Source of the DNA: Arctopsyche grandis
Lineage: Eukaryota > Arthropoda > Insecta > Trichoptera > Hydropsychidae
Length of the DNA: 64,000 bases
NCBI RefSeq assembly: GCF_051622035.1
Contig: NC_135359.1
Coordinates: forward strand, 20,235,501-20,299,500
Direction: 5' to 3'
Made by a program: the position numbers and the translations under genes. How positions within the stretch are numbered: position 1 is the first letter of the stretch; every line of letters begins with the position of its first letter. The notes beneath the pieces were generated by a model. The model ran no database searches. It was not told where the DNA came from and saw only the letters and a list, made by a program, of their open reading frames with translations. Below, one piece after another: positions 30,268-46,059 of this stretch.

Positions 30268-33200
30268 AAGATGAACGGATTAATATATTTTTTAATTCTT
30301 AGGAGGTGGTCCAGTTATTTTTAATATAAATTGTAAATTTTTTTGAACACGATTTCTATTCGTTTTGTTATTCCTCAGGCGAAAATCCGTGGAAAATATT
30401 GTAATATCGTCCCACGATGCTATCGGCCAAAGTATAAGTCATGCGCTCTCATTCTCCGGAGCCATCACTCAGCAGGCTTCTCAACACGTTTCACCCGAAC
30501 ATAAGTAAGTATACTTTTCATTTATTATGATATTAACTAAATTAACCAAATTAATTGTATTTATTATTGAATCGACCGCTTAATTCAAATGCACAAATCA
30601 TTTTTAGAAGCGTATCCCGTTCACCTTCACCATGCAGACGGTCTACTGGAAACGTTTCGAAGGATAGTGGTGATAGTTCAGTCCATTCAGGCGAGGTGCT
30701 GATTTTTCCATTTTAATAATTCATCTATTTATATTTTTTTTATTTAAAATATAATTTTTTTTATACGCGTTTTAAATATTTTTATAGCAACCTTTGACGG
30801 GACCTTAATTTGTTTAATCATAAAAGCCTTATTTGGATTAAAAAGTTAACTAATACTCATTTTACAGTAGAGTGGTGTTTTTATACAATTTCATTTTGTC
30901 AGCTCGCAAAAACATATATTCTTTATTGTGAGATAATTTTTTTTAAAGCAACTTTTCAATTACTGACTACGAGCCTAATTTTTTTTATTGACTGACTATA
31001 GAGCCAGTGCAAATTCATTCGAATGCATTATTGCTTATACGGTACAATAATTACACTGAGCAACAAAATATCACATTTTTAACTTACCGGAGGGGAGACT
31101 AATCAACCTTTACTAAGTTTGACCCACTGAATTTGAATTAGACAGTAATTTTTGTTGGTTTAATATTGTTTATAAGATATAAGCATTCAATAAAATAAGC
31201 AATTTTTATAGATTTTTAGATTTTGAAGTCTCTAAATAAAAATCTAGTATATTGTTATGCCGAAAGTGAGTATTATAATCAATAGTCAGATATTTTTTCT
31301 ACTGATTTTGATTTTTTATTGCTTTAAAATACGTATATAATTAAATAGCTAGGGAATTTTAAAAGTCAAATATGTATTTTTTTTCTTTAGCTATTATATA
31401 CGGGTGACCGTCACCGCACCGAATGTTAAAAAGTCGAAAATGTTCGTTTACCATGCATACATATGAAAAACGGTTAGTATATATATCAGTGGCGTGCGGT
31501 AAAAGTCTCTCTCCCCCCGTCGTACATCCTCACTTAATTTGCGCGAGCAGATACAACAGGAACAAGAGGAACAGGCTTTTCCTCCAAAATCCTGCGCGCT
31601 CACACATTAAACAAGGCTGTATGACAAAAAGAGAGATACTTTCAACGCTTGCCACTAATATATATTATATATACATAGTACCGTTTACCATGCACCCTTT
31701 TTTTTTTGATCTTTCGACTTAAGAAGTTTCGATTTACGATCTTTGCCTTCTGATATTTGCTTTTTCGACCTTTTCACTTTCGCTCTCGTGAGGTAGACCC
31801 ATATTCATTGGGTCAGTTTTATATTATATCACTACGTTTACAAGGATTGGTTTTCAATCTCAATTTATATATTGTTTTATCTGAATGTACTAATTTGAGC
31901 GATTTAAATAATTTTAAATTATATTATGAAATGTTTTAGGATCGCTCTGTAGTGAGCGTGAGCGAGTGAGATCGAATCATGCGCCAGAGTAGAAATCTCC
32001 ATTCTTCGCCTTGCACTTGCATCATTTTTTAATTCAATTTAAAATCATTTACCTCTCAAATTGATATATTTAGATAAAAAAAATAAATATTGCGATTGAA
32101 AATCAATCCTTCATAACGAAATATAAAACTGGCCCAATGGATACATGTATTAAAAAAAGAAAAGAAATGTATAAAAAAAAGTATATTTTTGACTTTTTTT
32201 TTGATTTTGCTAGTTTTTTTAAAAAGTTTTTTAAAGCAAAAAAAATCACAATTAATAGAAAAAAACATCAGAATATTGATTTCAATATTAGATTTTGGGT
32301 TAAAGACTGCAAAAGTAAAAAATCTGTAAAAATTGCGCATTTTTTTAAACGCTCATATATCTCATAAACCAGAAGAAACCAACTAAAATCAGTCATATTC
32401 GAATTCAGTGGGTCCAACTTAGTATAGATTGATTAGTCTCCGTTCTGGTTAATTTTCTTTGTTGCTCAGTGCTAGCGTGCGCCTGGTTTAGCCGGTTCGC
32501 GTTTGACCGAAACTCAGAATTTAAAAATTCCTCGTCTGCTTAGTATGCGGGATAAAAAACATATAAACAAAAATGTTTAATACTTATTTTACTAGGTAAA
32601 ACATTGTCTTAAATATTGATTTTCAAACTTTTTTTTTTTTTAAATATTTTTAAGCTTAAAATTCTATGAATGATCACAATGGTTCTCGTTTATTAAAGAT
32701 ATTAATATATGCACATATGTACATGTATACAAAAAAACATTTTCGTAAATATACAAACACCTGTTCAAGCAGATGAGAAATTTAGAATTTAGAGGATCAG
32801 TCGAACGGAGTAGACCCTATAATTTGGTATCAGTATACATACCTTAAATAGAGAAAAATGAGTTTTTAATTGTATAATTTGTTAGAATTGATATTGGGTA
32901 AAACCGTTTAAGATAACATTAGTATTTAAAATTATAGTTAAAAATTTTATTTGTCAGTAATGTAGCCAAACAACAAATTAAAGCAATGGCCATGAAGTCT
33001 GAAGGATTCGTGTTTGTAAATAAGTATACATAGTCGCCTCGTGTGAGGCGGCTCATTCCTGTCCACGTAAGGATTAACATTATTTTGTGATATGTAATAT
33101 TAGTGTTTTTAATACTAGACAATTGTTCATTGCAGACACAAAGAGAAAACAAAAAGACGTGTACCTATATAATGCAATCATTTGAATATAACGATATTCC

Positions 33201-36200
33201 AAAGCGACTGTTGGAATGTGATTGATCACATTATTTATGATAATGCGAGTCTCGTTGTATATAAAACGCTATCGAATTCAAATTCACGAAGAGTCATCAA
33301 TCAGAAGTACTCATTTCCCATTTCATTTAAATTTTTATGGTGGTGTCGCTTCAATGACAACATAACACTCTAACGCTAGGCAGTGCATATTATTTATTAC
33401 TTTATCCATGTTTTTTTTTAATGCTATTTTGATTCTTGAAGACGTTGGTTGAATTTGTTCTACAGATGGTTATATTTTCATTATTATTTTAATAATAAAT
33501 CATTTAATGCTATGGATCGTGGAATTAATTTATGATATAAACCTTTGATTTTTGCATTTCGTCGGGAGTTGGGGCTGTTTGGTGTTGGTTTTCCTTGTTC
33601 GACTTCATGAATAATTTTTTTTTTAACTTCAATACATAAAACATTGAAAATAATTTAAATATTTACGAGATTTTGCGTCACTGTCGTATGTTTCCTTCAA
33701 GTGACCGATGGATGGAATTGATGCTGTGAGTATTGGTTATTCTTTCAGCTAGTTCGCATACGTTTCTAAAGCGCTCGTATATTTTACGCATCAGTTAAAT
33801 TTCAAACATCGCAACAGAATGCCACGTAAATCATCAAAACGTTCTGGTCATTTAAAACCATTAAGTTTTATACAAAAAGTGAAATTTACATCGCCCTTAT
33901 CATTCTTCCATAGGGTATAAGTGTTGCAATTTCGCGCTTATAATACTTTTAGAATGCACGTTAGTGTTGATTATTTGTTGCTAATTATGTGCGTTGATTG
34001 TTTTTCAGGGTGATACCGTTCGGTTACGTCGTACGCCTGGTGAATCGTCGTTGACTTCTCTCATTTCTTCTCCGCAGTCGAGTCTTTCAGTTTCGACTCC
34101 TCTGCCCGAGCAACCTTCTCTGTTGCCCCTAAATAGATCTGCTAGTCAAGAATGTCAACCCCGCAATGCTAACCAATCGGTGACTTCGCTGTCTGTTACA
34201 AATCTAGTTAACATCGGCCAATCTAAACCCCAAGAAAGCAGAACCAAAAAGAAGTCGTGGTACAACGCTCTGTATCCGACATATAAAAGTAGATCTGAAG
34301 ATTTTAAAAGAATATTTAAAGATGTACCTGATGATGAACGACTTATCGTAGGTTAGCCGAATAATAATAACAAAGATTTGGAGGCAGTTTTGCAAAATGG
34401 ATCCAACATATATTATAAATACTTTGACAATTACATTTTCGTGGCGTTCTTTTGTATAATTTATAATAAAAGCAAACCAGAAAATTGCTCACGTGGGTTC
34501 GATCCATTTGCAGAACCATGTCTATTTAGATACATTTATAAATTGGATAAATTCTGAATGTATTTTTTATTTTATAGACTATTCTTGTGCTGTTCAAAAA
34601 GACATTCTGGTACATGGACGTCTCTACGTGTCTCAAAAATATCTCTCGTTTTATGCTAATATTTTCCGATGGGAGACCATACTATCGTTACAGTGGAAGG
34701 ACGTTTCTTCAATTACAAAAGAAAAAACCGCTCTTGTTATTCCTAATGCTATTTTAGTGTGTACTGATAAGGAAAAACATTTTTTCACGTCTTTTTCTGG
34801 ACGGGACAAGGCTTATATGATGCTATTTACAATTTGGCAAAATGCGCTTATGGATAAAGCTATTTCAAGTCAGGAAATGTGGCAACTGGTTAGTACTACA
34901 TTCTTTTATATTTATTTTCACCGCTCAAAATTGGCCATTATTGACAGTAGCGACATCTTACTGAACCGATAAAAACATGAAATAAATATTATCTATGTAC
35001 ATCGAACGTAAGATAAGATTTTTAATGTTTATCGACAATATTCATCTTTTATTATCAGAAACCAAAAAAAAAAAATTGTATCGTATTATCACTTCCTTGA
35101 ACGCTATTTTGTGGCACTTTTCCAGATTTTGTGATAAAAATATTTTATTTTTTTATTTCATACGTTAAACAGGTGCACAGTTGTTACGGAGAGCAGTTAG
35201 GTTTCGATTCGGATGATGAAGAATTTCCTCAAGTTGTCATCGAAGAAGATAAATTATCAGGAATACAATTGTCAGCTGATTCCGTATCTGAAGTAGTAAT
35301 ATACATCATTCGATATTCATTATTAAATACCTTTGTCGTATTTTTTCATTGATGACCTAATTTTTCAGGAGTTTCGAGATCAGAGCGTATTACATTCGAA
35401 CGTGTCCGCGTCTAACGACCATTCACCGAATCCCTTCTCAACTAATCTCCCACCCGGCACGCTGGCGGCTTCGGTACCAGCCCATTGGGCCCGCCGTAAG
35501 TGTTTTTGTTTAATCATTTGCGTCCACGTCTCTCAAGCTGCACAAATAATCGTAATTTTGTTTACCTTCGATACAGCAACAAACGGCGGCTTCAACGGTG
35601 GGGGTGATACTTTGCCTACGGACATGTCCGACACTACTGACAGCGAGGCCGACAAGCCGATGAGGTAAATGTTTTATGTTGTAATGCGATTGTGTTAGTT
35701 TTAAGTTTAAATTTTGCGGTTGATAAATTTTAGCTTTAATCACGATAGTCATGCAACGCAATGTACTGATCCTCACGACGGCCGGAAGATGATGTTCCAA
35801 GAGATCAACCTTCACATCGATCAATTGTTCACTATGCTGTTTACGAATTCAAAATTTTACGTAGAACTTTTAGCTGCTAGAAAAACGACTGATTTAGTTC
35901 AGGTTTTTATTGCTTTTTTTTATCAATTTTTGTAATAATAAATTTGCATTTGTGGAATTGATAGCAATATTGATAAAATTTATAGGGAGCTTGGAAACAT
36001 GATACTGAAACAGGATTGAAATGTCGTACAGTTAATTTTACTTTGTTGTTGGGACAAGCAGTAGGGCCTAAGACGACTCAAGTTACTGAAACTCAGGTAT
36101 CAAAAACGCACCAGGCACCAATAATACAAACTGAAAATTTATTTTAGTATCGCATTATCAAAAATTATTGTATTTTTAGGTTATGCTCGCATGCACAAGA

Positions 36201-37302
36201 CCAGGTCATTTATACTCGATTGATGTCACTTCTTGTAATGCTGGCGTTCCATATGCAGATTCCTTTACAGTCGGCGTTCATTATTGTCTACAAAGAGTTT
36301 CTGAAAATGTCACGAGTCTTCAAGTGTTCGGCTCCGTTAAATACAAAAAGAGTGTTTGGGGTATTGTTAAAAGTAAGTTTTTTTTTTAAAAGTAAGTTTC
36401 CAGTTTGGCGAATGTGTGTATGGCTAATTGGTGTATTTTTTTAAGCATTTATTGAAAAGAATTGTTGGCAAGGCCTAGAAGACTATTTTGAATGTTTTTC
36501 AAAAGCTCTCCATGCAGAGGTTGAAGATGAAAGGGGACCATTAAAGAGGAAAAGCAGACGGAGACGCAGACTTCCCGGTACATTCTCAAAATTTTAAATT
36601 GTGTTTAAAGCATTCTTTTTTTACAACTAATCGTGTTTTTTTTTTTAATCAGGTTTGCCACGTGAATCTGAATTGGGTAATATCACCGCATCTCCCATGC
36701 ACAGGCCGTTGCAGTCGCGGAAATCATTAACCGGTAACTCGTTACATGGAGGTTTGCCGATTGCATCGTCGATCGTTTCATCGTCTCGCCCCACGTGGCT
36801 AGTGTTAATCGTACTTTGTATACTTATTATAATCAACGGTGCTCTATATTGGCGACTGTGGAGATTGGAGGGGGGATCTCAGGGATTTTTCGATAATATT
36901 GCTGATAGTTTACATGGCAACATAATGAGGTATGTATTGGATCTTTAGAGCAGTGCGATATATCATCGTTGTTAGTAATGTTTGGTATTAATTTTTAGCA
37001 ACACGGATAGTAAAAGTCCATCGCCTGAGCTGATAAATGAATGGTCCAAGTTGTTGAAAGATCAATCGTCATTCCATGTAGAAGAATTAGATCGATGGAG
37101 GAAAGCTCTCAACGATGCAATTACACTATTGAAACAGGTGTGCATTATATATATTTTAATATAATAATACAATATATTTTATAATATGGATATGTATTTA
37201 TTGAATTTATCTTTTCAGACTGAAGCTGCTCTCGCCAATTTGCAGCTCGTCGTAAAACCCTCTTTAGAAAATTCTAGGTCTCTACCACAAACAGATTTAT
37301 AA
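28946..37302 (+). CDS. GRAMD1/Aster-type sterol-transfer protein (GRAM, VASt, membrane anchor), 776 residues
   Basis: Aster proteins move cholesterol from plasma membrane to ER at contact sites. Exons: 28946-28968, 30379-30504, 30608-30695, 34009-34351, 34578-34888, 35173-35292, 35369-35495, 35577-35664, 35734-35902, 35986-36096, 36180-36372, 36446-36577, 36653-36929, 36999-37137, 37219-37302. All phases match, giving 776 residues. A Ser-rich N-terminus is followed by the GRAM domain (KKSWYNALYPTYKSRSEDF, IFRWETILSLQWKD, HFFTSFSGRDKAYMMLF). An acidic linker is next. The sterol-binding VASt domain follows (FQEINLHIDQLFTMLF, ETGLKCRTVNFTLLLG). Then a basic stretch KRKSRRRRR, a single membrane segment (WLVLIVLCILIIINGALYW) and a short coiled tail. 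The match to animal GRAMD1 is strong. The first exon is inferred from donor GTATGT, phase and the CpG island; other start exons are possible. Confidence 0.9.
28969..30378 (+). other. Aster intron 1
   Basis: 1.4-kb intron. A GC-rich beginning passes into AT-rich DNA. It contains a long TA dinucleotide run at 30219-30264. No other gene is supported. Confidence 0.55.
30219..30264. repeat. (TA)n microsatellite
   Basis: About 22-23 perfect TA dinucleotides in Aster intron 1, likely length-polymorphic. Confidence 0.9.
31054..32471. mobile_element. DNA element with long TIRs (CACTGAGCAACAAA), 1.4 kb
   Basis: The left end, CACTGAGCAACAAAATATC.., is mirrored by the right end ..TTTGTTGCTCAGTG. Similarity between the arms runs for about 120 bp and includes GGAGACTAATCAA, CTAAGTT, GACCCACTGAATT and TTAGTTGGTTT-like words. 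No transposase is recognised. A piece starting CAGTGGCGTGCGGTAAAA (31483-31600) inside it matches the MITE at 48402-48572. The flanks do not show a clear duplication. It lies in Aster intron 3 and directly abuts MITE D copy 2. Confidence 0.6.
32471..32818. mobile_element. MITE, family D, copy 2
   Basis: Aligns end to end with 136-476: both start GTGCGCCTGGTTT, share CGCGTTT..ACC.AAACTC.GAATTT and CTGTTCAAGC, and end GTCGAACGGA..AGAC.C. The target duplication is not visible in this copy. Its left end abuts the right TIR of the 1.4-kb element, so one probably inserted beside or into the other. Confidence 0.65.
32819..34008 (+). other. Aster intron 3, remaining part
   Basis: AT-rich intronic DNA between MITE D copy 2 and the exon that begins GDTVRLRR. 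No gene or element recognised. Confidence 0.5.
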
Positions 37303-39300
37303 TGTAGCACATTGAACTAATATAAATTGTCTTTTTTATACAATGGTTGTTCCAAATGATTTTCGATTTTGTTGAAAACTTAACGATTTTACATTTGTGT
37401 AGTGGTATTTGAATTTGTAATTATTGTTAATATTTATAAACGTATTTATTTTAGATTGCTATGTAGACTAATGGTTAGAGTTGATAGTATGTAATGATAT
37501 TCCTTTCTCTTGCAACTAAGGATCAATTTAAATTGACAGAAAAAGCTCTATTGTCACTACAATATGGAGTTTTGAATTTGAATTAATCACGTTGCGTAAC
37601 TGTTTTCCTAAATGACACACTCCTCATACTTTTAAGAGTACTTGCAACGATCTTTATCTTAGGAACTCCCAATTTTTTAATATAACTTGGGGTTAACACC
37701 AGGGAAACAGTTGATTATCCTAGATAATATGCAATAAGGTTGTCTGAGAATAATTGCAGGACAGGTGTGAGTAGCGTGGAATTTCTAAAGTGCAGATCTT
37801 TCCATTCTTGGTAATATTTAAGATTTGAGTGCTTTGTAGAAACTTAAGAATTGTGATGGTATTTTGTAGTTTGAAATATATATTATATAAATGTTTGTGA
37901 TAAATCAGCACCGTTGAATTTACAGTCAACACAATTCTTCCAAAATATACCTAATATGCATATACATATGAGTGGTATTGCAATGATTTAAGTTTGTCTT
38001 TAAGTATTCGAACTAAACGTATTAGAATCTTGCCAGTTGTATTTCCTTGTATGTACATATAATATTTTGTCCTCATTTTATACTTATTAAATACATATGT
38101 ATTTATTATATTTATTTATACCTACGTATATGAAGCTCTATAAATTCTATTATAACCTTGAATGCAAAGCATTTGTGATACATTAATAAAAATAGCCAAA
38201 GAATTTAATACTAATCATTTTCATCCTTCCAATCAAATTTAAGCAATCGAGTTGATTATGTAGTACATGTGTGTATGCATTGTTACATCATACACTTTTT
38301 TTCTTTTAAGTCAGTATTAATCTAATGTACATATACGTTTTGAGAACGGTTAATATCCACGGTTTTTTTCATTGATTGTCATTATAGTTTTGCTACAGTA
38401 GTAAATTATATATTGAAGTTATGAAATATTCTCGTTGATGTATTATTCCTTAAAAAATTAAAGCTTTGATGTTGAGCTTAAAAAAAAACAATATATATAC
38501 AATACAGTAAATTGAAAAACTAGCTCTATTCGATATACATACATACATAGAACAAGAAAAATAATATCATTTTGGTTTTATTTAAATGATTATTTTATCA
38601 TTCCATTTTTTATGTCAGTATTTATTCGATAAATTATAGCGCAGTATATTTGTGGTTGCATGCAGGCATTTCTATCATCGAACTCGTTAAACAGTTGAAA
38701 GTCTTGAGCACAAAATGAAACTATTCCAAACCATTAAAGGTTAATTTGTAAATATCCCACATTCGACTTTAATTTTACATACATATATATGTATACTTTT
38801 TTAATCCATTATTGTAAATTATGAAGTTTACATATATAAGGTGTAAATCAATTATTGTAAAACATGTCAATAAACCTGCAATGTGATGCACCACGGTGCG
38901 AACTGTGCTGTTGTTCACTGTGGCTAATTTTAATTGAACAAATCACAAGTTTATAAATTGTGTGCAATTTTCTTGTCAATGGTGCAATATTCTATTTTAA
39001 TTTTATATAGAATGTTTATATTTTATATGGCACATTTTTTAAATGTCGTAACTGTCACAAATATGTTTTTTGTCCTCGCTTTATGTAATAAATTCCATAT
39101 TCATTCATTTCCAGGCGTGTTGATATAATATTGTGCATATTTTTCCATATGTTCTACTAAAAATATATACATATGTAGAACAGTTTGCCCAATTTACACA
39201 TGTAATATTTGGCTACAAATAGTACCCTAAGTTTTCAATTTTTATGTTAAGTTTCGATGGTTCCTTCCTTATGTAAATAGTGCATTTGCTAATAAATTAT
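37303..39300 (+). other. Aster 3' UTR and flank
   Basis: AT-rich sequence after the stop. Candidate poly(A) signals occur near 38184 (AATAAA), 38866 (AATAAA) and 39291-39296 (AATAAA). Which is used cannot be told from sequence. No ORF of note. Confidence 0.45.
39291..39296 (+). terminator. Candidate distal Aster poly(A) signal
   Basis: AATAAA in the context TTTGCTAATAAATTATT. Two upstream candidates exist, so this is only the most distal option. Confidence 0.3.
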
Positions 39301-39423
39301 TTAGACAATTCAGTCACTAATTTGCAGTTGTATTATTTTCCCCACAATGCTACGTGTTTGCAGTGACTATTTTAAGCATTAAATTATACTTATTTGAATT
39401 ATTAAAATAGTTTAGCCTGTTAT

Positions 39424-39515
39424 TCTATATTGGTGGTTCCAGCAGGCTTTGCTCGGTATTTGTAATACAAAACGCTTAAACATGGCTAATCTAATAGTTG
39501 ATTCAATTGTTTTTT
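39424..39515 (-). mobile_element. Helitron-like 3' terminal fragment
   Basis: On the minus strand it reads AGATTAGCCATGTTTAAGCG followed by AATACCGAGCAAAGCCTGC and ACCACCAATATAG. It matches the 3' ends of the repeats at 54136-54625, including the short CCGAGC..GC hairpin. Only the terminal part is present. Confidence 0.55.
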
Positions 39516-39586
39516 TATTGAATTCATTTGAATAAAAAAATGAATATTTAACGATAGCCAATCAGAAATGAATTACACACACTTAA

Positions 39587-42005
<2,419 letters not shown>

Positions 42006-42009
42006 TTAA

Positions 42010-42576
42010 AGGTCTTTGTTTTATATATAAGATAACACTTGTGACCTTATTTTGTAATTCCCATTACATGCTTTTTATTATACTATATTGAGGTCATTGA
42101 TGAAAACATAAATAAAATAAGTATTTCAACGAGATAATTATTTTGTTTCCAAAGTTTATACCAGATTAGCTAAATCATTTACTAAATATAACCATGTAAG
42201 ATTCAATACCCTCATGCGTTTCAAATGATGCAGACACTCGAATTGAGTAAACAGAAAACAATGTCTTCAAGTTTAGATTTATATACTATGTATGTGCATT
42301 TAGTTCTCAAGGTCTCGACTACTATTCACGATTCTTAAGAATATCAGTGACTTCAGCAAGTCTGTGCATATTTCAATTGCATAATTAAAGCCAGAAAATA
42401 GCTCACTAGCTTCTGAAGCTACCCTTGCTTGATTATATTATTTGAATACTAGTTCTTTAGAATTATGTTTAAAAGCAGCAATAAGTTTGTTCTACTAGAC
42501 TAAAAGTAAGAAGAGGTTAGTAAATATCTCAATGCATGAACTATTTGACATTGGATATTAGAATATATAGAATGTA
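42010..42576. other. Intergenic DNA, nothing seen
   Basis: AT-rich, with no supportable feature. Confidence 0.5.
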
Positions 42577-42584
42577 TGTATAAG

Positions 42585-43291
42585 CAGTGACGTAACTAGG
42601 AATTTTGCGCCTTGTAAGCAAAAAGTCATCAAGGACACCCCCCTTGAATTTTTAAATCGAAGTACCAAATTTTTGGTTACGCAACGCAGTATTATATATA
42701 AATATTATTATTGTTAATATGTAGGTACATAATATAATTTTCTTAATTTAACTTGTATATTTTAAAATTTCTTCTTTCGAATCCTTACTGTTTGAAAAAT
42801 CATGAATTAGTTGTTTTGGCTGCTTTTTTGAGCTCAATTGTAAGCAAAGATAGTTCATTGAGTCTGGTTTGACAGATCGAATTTCTCTTGGAATCTTTAA
42901 TTTATTGAATGTTCTTTCTACGCTAGTCACAGTTACCGGAAGAGTAAAAAATAGTATTGAATGCAGTATATACATATGTACTTCTGAAAACTCACTCTCA
43001 AACAACTGTACTTGGTAATAAGTAATTCTGAAAATTGCCTTATGGTCAGTTTCAGAAAGATCTTTCTTTATTAATAAAAGTACATGAGTAAACTGAGAAA
43101 ATTTCTGGATATTTTTTTCTGAGATCCAAACAATGGTCTGGAATATCTATTTCCAGCATATTAATAATTTTCCTAGTTTCAAGAAAACCGAAATAGTTTT
43201 TCACTACCTGCATCCCCGTAACGTGTCTTAATTTGACGATTTATGGCCCATAAGCATTGCTTACCCCGGCTACATAGTAGTTACGCCACTG
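42585..43291 (-). mobile_element. hAT element, internally deleted (707 bp)
   Basis: Ends CAGTGACGTAACTAGG and, on the other side, the complement of CAGTGGCGTAACTAC. They are flanked by the perfect 8-bp duplication TGTATAAG (42577-42584 and 43292-43299). Inside, on the minus strand, is the end of a hAT transposase dimerisation domain (TLPVTVTSVERTFNKLKI, 43005-42748). The rest of the transposase is gone. A diverged relative lies at about 52225-52720. Confidence 0.9.
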
Positions 43292-43299
43292 TGTATAAG

Positions 43300-44100
43300 C
43301 CCTTCCATAGAAATTTGTTGACCTAAAACGTACTTTATAGCAGGGCTCGGAGGGTCGATAGTGTGGGCGCCTATTGGAACCAACCACATTTTTTAGACTT
43401 ATATTTCGGAGAGTAAAGGCGCATCCACATGTATATCATACATCGTTGGATATTAGTTAAGGTAGTGGTAGCATCTCATTCACTAACCACCATTCAACAT
43501 AACTATTGCAATACATACCTCAACATCTTACTGGAGTGAAATAAATCTTTCTTTTTTGTCTAGGAATTTTAAAACTATCGAAGTTTATATTATTGTTGTA
43601 GATAAACCTAATCCTTAAGATCGCATTGTGCGAGGTTTGGCCCCGATAAGACTTCAATTGTTTCCATTTACTTGAGTCATCCCAAAATTTAACTTTTTCA
43701 AATTATCTTATAAAATTTGCATTATTTAGTTTACTTTTAATAATACGTTTTATTCCATAGAATGTATGGAATAAAACAGCTCACGGAAAATTTCATTGCT
43801 TCTTTTAAAATGTCAGTCATTTAATATGAAGCATAAATCATGGTCTCGGAACGCATGAGAATGAAGTTATTCAAAATAATTTTTAACATAGAATTACATG
43901 CTGGTACTCAGATTATATCTATATATTCAATCTTCTTCATATATTTATCACATAATCTGAAAAAACCTATAATAAGTCATGAAATGAGACACAAGATTAT
44001 GTGCTTGCCAACACCATTTGAAGTTCAATCTTTTGGCAGTTGTTGAGAAATAGGATAGTTTGAATGAGGTATAATAATGAAAAGTCCTCCGTGTCAAGAT
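43300..44100. other. Intergenic DNA, nothing firm
   Basis: AT-rich. A CAGGGCTCGGAGGGTCG word at 43342 resembles a hAT terminus but has no partner. No coding region. Confidence 0.4.
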
Positions 44101-44110
44101 TTACATTGTA

Positions 44111-44116
44111 TTTATT
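44111..44116 (-). terminator. RpS27A poly(A) signal
   Basis: AATAAA on the minus strand, about 36 bases after the stop codon. Confidence 0.6.
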
Positions 44117-44151
44117 TAAAATATAAATCCGTCATACACGGTGGAATAAAT

Positions 44152-44788
<637 letters not shown>

Positions 44789-44855
44789 TTATTTCAAATG
44801 AATAAACAATTGGGTAAATTAAATGAAAGAATTCATAGTTGTTGGAAAGTTCAGA

Positions 44856-44861
44856 TTTATT
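44856..44861 (-). terminator. NSA2 poly(A) signal
   Basis: AATAAA on the minus strand, about 44 bases after the NSA2 stop codon. Confidence 0.6.
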
Positions 44862-44904
44862 GGACATATAAAATACAACTTAAAACTAAAGTACAAAGTA
44901 ATGC

Positions 44905-45684
44905 TTAAACTAAAAGAACAGCATTTATGCATCCATCATTTTCAGGATTGTTGGTGACCTGAGCATATTTTCCCCAAATTACTTTTCCCGACTGTGTAAC
45001 TAAACCTAATTCAGATATATTAACTTCGAGTATTGTTCCTTTAGTTATGACTCCGAGACTAGTGTACATGGGGGAACTGGGATTTTTCTTAACGCCTATA
45101 ATGGGTAGACAAAACGTGGCTTTCAATTCGGGATGAGTGACGTGTGCTTTCTTGAATCGAAGACCCATCGGTCTGATGAATCGTTCAAACTTTGGCGGTT
45201 TTCTGGTGAAGTCTTCGCCTACAAAGGTAACCTTTGTAACCATACGTTTCCAAGCTTTTCTTTTCGATTTGCCTGTGGCTATAACTTTGAATACTTCAGC
45301 ATCCGACTGTGCTCTCACTTTTGGTATCGGAACATCCCATTTTCCAGCCTTTTCTTTTCGTTTCTGCTTGATCATATTCGAGAGCACTTTGGCTCTGGAT
45401 TGTACATCTCTGTCCAATAGGTAAACGGGCACGGCTCCTTCGGCTAATTTTTCAGACTTGTTCTTAACTTTCTTCTCTTCGTGCGCCTTTATCTTCTTTT
45501 TCATCTGAATCTTTTCATTGCGCCGCTCTTTGTTGAAGAGTTTAGCTTTGATGCCTCTCAACTTCCGAGCTCGTTCGGCCCGCTTTTTAGGTTCACGGGC
45601 TTCTCTTTTTCTTTTACGCTCTTCATAATCGAGCCGGCGTCCATAGAGCTTCTGGTGCCGTTCAATATACTCGTTCTGCGGCAT
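44905..45684 (-). CDS. NSA2: Ribosome biogenesis protein NSA2 (TINP1)
   Basis: 259 residues, one coding exon; family members have about 260. NSA2 is a nucleolar factor needed for pre-60S maturation and ITS2/27S rRNA processing. The match is near-verbatim: start [15 protein letters not shown], the basic coiled N-terminal half ([17 protein letters not shown]), [20 protein letters not shown], then the eS8-like C-terminal fold ([39 protein letters not shown]) and the family end INAVLLV. The ATG is preceded by an acceptor-like ATTTCAG 17 bases upstream, so the 5' UTR probably starts in the GC-rich block near 46.25 kb, where a GTAGGT donor is visible. It is ordinary in all respects. Confidence 0.97.
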   Translation of the reverse strand: MPQNEYIERHQKLYGRRLDYEERKRKREAREPKKRAERARKLRGIKAKLFNKERRNEKIQMKKKIKAHEEKKVKNKSEKLAEGAVPVYLLDRDVQSRAKVLSNMIKQKRKEKAGKWDVPIPKVRAQSDAEVFKVIATGKSKRKAWKRMVTKVTFVGEDFTRKPPKFERFIRPMGLRFKKAHVTHPELKATFCLPIIGVKKNPSSPMYTSLGVITKGTILEVNISELGLVTQSGKVIWGKYAQVTNNPENDGCINAVLLV

Positions 45685-46059
45685 GGTTGCTGACTTGCCA
45701 ACTGAAATAGAAATATTTCTTCTAAATCAAAATCAACTGTTCACTGATTATAAAAACTCGAAATCACTGCATAATTGCCGAACGACAATAACGAAACACC
45801 AATTTAAACCCATATGGACATGGATATAAAAATTCCGCATAAGTAATGACGTATTCGTAATGTGATACCGTATTTAGTTTGAGTGAATCGTATACATGGG
45901 TTAAAAGTGAGGTTATGTTAACAAATCAAAAGCACATTGCATCACGTACCACACGTGTGGTGCAATCAATGAAAAGAAAACCTGTCAACTAGACATTAGT
46001 ATTTATTTAAGTGTATGTATAATGAAAATGAATTGAACGTAAAAAGTGACACGAGGTAC

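Noticed and set aside
32056-32367. Phe/Lys-rich open frames in the Aster intron
   Set aside because: A/T homopolymer runs inside a TIR element give long Lys/Phe frames by composition.
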